Positions 60,801 to 64,000 of a stretch of DNA of 64,000 bases are shown piece after piece (position 1 is the stretch's first letter; each line of letters opens with the position of its first letter). The stretch is from Roseiarcus sp963696665 (lineage in GTDB: Bacteria > Pseudomonadota > Alphaproteobacteria > Rhizobiales > Beijerinckiaceae), in NCBI GenBank assembly GCA_963696665.1, contig CAVOLE010000024.1, positions 1-64,000 on the forward strand, in the 5' to 3' direction. The position numbers and the translations under genes are program-made. Below the pieces are notes generated by a model, which was not told where the DNA came from, ran no database searches, and saw only the letters and a list, made by a program, of their open reading frames with translations.

Positions 60801-61941
60801 TTACTGGCCGGCGAGAATCTTGACCGGCGCGCCGAGCAGCGTGAGGGGCAACGCAACGACCGAGCCGACCCCGCTTACCGCCCTTTCGCTCGCGTCGCTT
60901 GCTTGGTGATCCTTCGGTATTCCCCGGGCGAGAATGCTGCGCAGCTCGGGAGCGACGGACGTGAGCTGGACGAACTTATCGTGGTTCGTGGCGTCCGTCC
61001 CCTTGACGTCGGTCAGATCGATGACTGTCGCTCCCAACGCGGTGAGCTCAGCGGTATCGCTGCTGTCGCCCACTCGGGTGACGCCGCCCGCGATGGTTCT
61101 CGAGAGAAAGAGCGCTCGATCGTCCTTTGAGAGTACGACGTAGAAAGGCTTTTGCGGCGTGCCGAAGCGCCGCAGCTGCGATTTGAACACATCGATGTCG
61201 ATATCGGGCGCGGCGAGTACGATCGTGCCAATCTTGTTGGCGGGGGGCAGGTCGCCCGAAATCCTGATCTGGCGGAACGCCTCGACGGTGACCCAATTGC
61301 CCATGGAATGCGCCAGCACATTGACCTTTTCGGCGTTGCTGCGAAGCAGGAGACGCAGCGTGTGCTCGAGCGCGTCGCGGGCGGCGGTTGCGCTGTTGAG
61401 GTCATAGACGTAAGCCGTCGCTTGTCCGCGCGACGCCCAGGTGAACAGCACCGGGACGCCGGGGGCCTTCGAAATCATGAGCGAGCTGCGCCGCGCGGTA
61501 GACCGCCTCGGCGAACATCGTATTGAACCCATGAACGAACAGGAAAACGTTGCGGCTGCCGGGCGGCCGGAGCGCGAGTTGAGCATTCAGCGCCTGAACG
61601 AACGCCTTGTCGCCGTCGAGGTATTTTTCGTCGCGCACCACGAAATTGACATTCGGATCGCCGGGCGGCGTAGTCGCCCATTCGATCTTGTTTTGCTTGT
61701 GGTTCGGCGGGATCGAGACTGTAAGCTCGGCGTAGTCGATGGCGCTCGCTCTGTCGCCGTTGAACAGCGTGCCTGGCCGGTCGTCCCGTTCCCGGGTCGT
61801 CGCGACAAGTAGGGTGTGGTCGACGGCGCCAGGAGGGCTCAAGGCCACGGCGCTGAGAAACCCACTCTCCGGCCGCGAGGCGCAGGCGACGAGCGAGAAC
61901 GCGACAAACAGGAGCGCCAAAACGGAAAACGATCGTTTCAA
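60801..61941 (-). pseudogene. Lipoprotein alpha/beta hydrolase (DUF900-like), one frameshift
   Basis: A lipoprotein signal SFSVLALLFVAFSLVAC, with Cys at residue 20, starts at a TTG at 61941; the protein then has VDHTLLVATTRERDDRPGTL, NVFLFVHGFNTMFAEAVYRA and the nucleophile elbow VNVLAHSMGNWVTVEAFRQ in the second frame. The frames join at a run of five Gs (61461-61465), and one extra base explains the break. The late part includes DIDIDVFKSQLRRFGTPQKP and TNHDKFVQLTSVAPELRSIL. The hydrolase acts at the cell envelope; substrate unknown. Confidence 0.8.
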
Positions 61942-62267
61942 CGGCTCGCCGCGCCATGAAGGCGAGGCGGCCATCCGCGCCGCGAACTTGTCCACCACTT
62001 GCCCCTGCCGCGCCCGCCGCCAGCGTCCGACGATTCTGAGCTTGCCCGCTTCCCCCTTAAGACAAGGCCGTCTCAATTGAAAACGAAAATACGCCTTTGG
62101 CTCGTTGTCCTTGGTTAATGAATTTGAGGTCGCGGGCTGGGGGTCGCCTTCGCCAGCTGATTGCCGACGGCGAGGCGTGTTCAGCGAGCGGCATTCTGAT
62201 ACCTGAGACAGGATAAGGGTCAGAGCCCGGCTTTCGGGAAGGCGTCGGATTCGGGTATCACGGCGCG

Positions 62268-63603
62268 ATGGCCGAGAATCATAATCTCACGCAAGCGATG
62301 GCGCGCCTCGACGCGCTCACCGATTGGGAGCGTCGGCCGCGGAACAAGATGCAAGTCGGGCTCGAGCCGATGCAGGACCTCGCCGCCCGCCTCGGCGACC
62401 CGCAAAAGTGGTTTCGCGTGGTCCATGTCGCCGGGACCAAGGGCAAGGGGTCGGTCTCGGCGCTCGTCGAGGCGGCGCTCGGGCGCGCGGGCCTTCGCGT
62501 CGGCCGCTACGGCTCCCCCCATGTCGAGCGCATCACCGAGCGGATCAGCGTTCAAGGACATGATGTCGACGAGCTGACGCTCGCGCAGGCCTTAAATCCG
62601 GCGCTCGACGCCTATGAGGCCGCCCGCACGGCCGGCACGCCCGCGGCGAACGCGACCTGGTTCGACCTCCTCACCGCGGCCGCCTTTCTCATCTTCCGCG
62701 AAGCCGGCGTCGAATGGGCGGTGATCGAAGTGGGCCTGGGCGGCCGGCTCAATTCAACCAACATCGTCGATGGGGAAATCGCCGTCGTCACCAACATCGA
62801 GCTCGAACACACGGAGATTCTTGGGCATACGCGACCGGCGATCGCGGGCGAGAAGGTCGGAATCCTTAAACCCGGGGCCGTGCTCATCACGACGCTCGGC
62901 CCGGATGACGAAGCCGGGCGCGTGCTTCAAAGCCGAGCCGACGAGCTCGGCTCGCGAGTGAAGCGCACGCGCGTCGACCTCACGGCGCCGATCGATGAGA
63001 TCAACCTCGCGCTCGCCGCCGCCGTCCTCGGCGAGCTTCGCCGCAAGGGGGTGAGCGGGCGCTCCGGCGAGCCGGTCGGCGCCGCGCTTCTCGACGGCGA
63101 AGCGCGCGCCGCCGCGCGTCTCCCCGGGCGCATGGAGCGCTTTGACGTTGAAATCGGGCCGAGACGCTTGCCCGTAGTCATGGACGGCGCGCACGTGCCG
63201 TTCAACATCGGGGCCGTGCAGCGCGATCTCGCCCATGACGCTGATCTTTCCGGCCCCTGCGTGGCTGATCGTCGCGCTCGCCGCCGACAAGGATGCGAAG
63301 GGCTTCGTGGCCGAACTCGGCAAGCGCGCCTCGACCCTCATTTTCACCGACTTGCCCGGCTCGAGCCGCGGCCGCTCGCCAGCCGAATTGCGCGCGCTCG
63401 CAACTTCTCTAGGGCTCACGAGCGAGGTCGAGCCGGACGCGAAGATCGCGCTCAAGCGCGGCCTCGAACTGGCGAGGCAAACCAACGCCTGGCTGCTCAT
63501 CACCGGTTCGCTCTATCTCATCGGAGCGCTCAGGGGTGCGGTCGGCGAGGCCGCCGGCGCTGCGCCTGGCTCCGGCCGGCCGCCTGTCGGTGGGCCCGGC
63601 TGA
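62268..63603 (+). CDS. folC: Folylpolyglutamate/dihydrofolate synthase, one frameshift
   Basis: An ATP-dependent ligase that adds glutamate to folates. MAENHNLTQAMARLDALTDW begins the protein; the P-loop is VVHVAGTKGKGSVSALVEA, and GEKVGILKPGAVLITTLGPD, INLALAAAVLGELRRKG and PVVMDGAHVPFNIGAV follow. Near 63265 the frame changes (one extra base in GTGGCTGATC), after which IVALAADKDAKGFVAELGKR, LIFTDLPGSSRGRSPAELRA and GSLYLIGALRGAVGEA complete the enzyme. FolC is normally essential, so the break is probably a sequence error. Its stop overlaps the recQ start. The original frame stays open into recQ. Confidence 0.9.
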
Positions 63604-64000
63604 TGGCGCCGTATTCCTCGCATATGGCGAAGGCGCGCTCCGCGCTATCGACCGTCTTCGGCTTCTCGGACTTTCGCCCCGGACAGGAGGACGTTCTCGC
63701 CGCCACGCTCGCGGGCGAGGATGTGCTCGCGGTCATGCCGACGGGCAGCGGCAAGTCGCTTCTCTTCCAGCTCCCTGCGATTGTTCGCGGCGGCTTGACC
63801 CTCGTGGTCTCGCCGCTGATCGCGCTGATGCGCGACCAGGTCGCCCAATTGCGCGAGGCCGGGGTCGAGGCGGCGAGCCTCAATTCCGCCTCCGATCCCG
63901 ACGAACGCCGCAGGGTCGCGCGCGGCCTCGACGAGGGTTCGCTGAGGCTCCTCTATATCGCGCCCGAAAGGCTCCTGCGCGACGGCACGATCGACGCCCT
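63603..64000 (+). CDS. recQ: RecQ-type ATP-dependent DNA helicase (5' part; runs off the window)
   Basis: The start ATG at 63603 overlaps the folC stop (TGATG). The visible 132 residues read MAPYSSHMAKARSALSTVFG, motif I VLAVMPTGSGKSLLFQLPA, and motif II-like region TLVVSPLIALMRDQVAQLRE, then RLLYIAPERLL. This is a superfamily 2 RecQ helicase that unwinds DNA in recombination and repair; the rest lies beyond position 64000. Confidence 0.9.
   Translation, partial: MAPYSSHMAKARSALSTVFGFSDFRPGQEDVLAATLAGEDVLAVMPTGSGKSLLFQLPAIVRGGLTLVVSPLIALMRDQVAQLREAGVEAASLNSASDPDERRRVARGLDEGSLRLLYIAPERLLRDGTIDA

Overview
The window is GC-rich chromosomal DNA from an alphaproteobacterium, most likely a hyphomicrobial (Rhizobiales) methylotroph or PHB-type organism of the Methylocystaceae/Beijerinckiaceae kind. 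The best metabolic evidence is the adjacent pair ethylmalonyl-CoA mutase (ecm) and crotonyl-CoA carboxylase/reductase (ccr), which define the ethylmalonyl-CoA pathway. The genus is an inference; the sequence alone does not fix it.

Layout. 1-1600: remnant of an IS5-type transposase gene abutting a dispersed repeat element. 1600-8500: ecm, a small membrane protein, ccr, rpiA, a DUF2059 protein and glutathione reductase. 8.7-13.6 kb: parD with a broken parE, priA, rplS and a PadR regulator. 13.6-16.6 kb: PGPGW membrane protein, frameshifted multicopper oxidase and infC (probable AUU start). 16.8-24.3 kb: Fsr-like MFS pump, 2OG-Fe(II) oxygenase, and a TetR-MFP-RND efflux operon with a palindromic operator. 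24.7-30.8 kb: secreted small proteins, a CitE-like protein that lost its metal ligands, MaoC, DUF2336, frameshifted DsbA-like and epoxide-hydrolase-like genes, tRNA-Gln. 31-38 kb: AraC/MFS pair, quinone reductase, frameshifted xylulokinase, methyltransferase/MmyB-type regulator pair. 38.4-45 kb: glutaryl-CoA dehydrogenase with a class III CoA-transferase, LOG protein, Fe-SOD, GlsB-like, UspA, NfeD/QmcA pair. 45.2-48.8 kb: three-gene sugar ABC importer. 49-54.7 kb: ygfZ, pyrC, MaoC/SDR pair, FMN reductase, nitrilase-family amidase. 56-60 kb: a corrinoid methyl-transfer module (corrinoid protein, DUF1638, virulence-factor-family protein, RACo-type reactivase). 60-64 kb: phd/vapC, a lipoprotein hydrolase, folC and the start of recQ.

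The metabolic genes hang together around acyl-CoA and one-carbon chemistry: ecm and ccr (B12-dependent C5 branch), gcdH plus CoA-transferase (glutarate to crotonyl-CoA, the Ccr substrate), and a corrinoid protein with its cobalt reactivase.

The most unusual non-coding feature is a dispersed element seen three times (near 1.1, 14.2 and 38.2 kb). It has a conserved core of about 25 bp followed by short tandem repeats of about 10 bp whose sequence differs between copies; two copies also share a T-rich tract and an upstream promoter beginning TTGACAAAAAC. Several unrelated palindromic repeats are scattered between genes, and one has entered a reading frame.

Ten genes carry single-base frameshifts, including the normally essential folC. 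Many lie in GC-alternating or homopolymer runs, so a share of these breaks may be sequencing or assembly errors rather than true pseudogenes.
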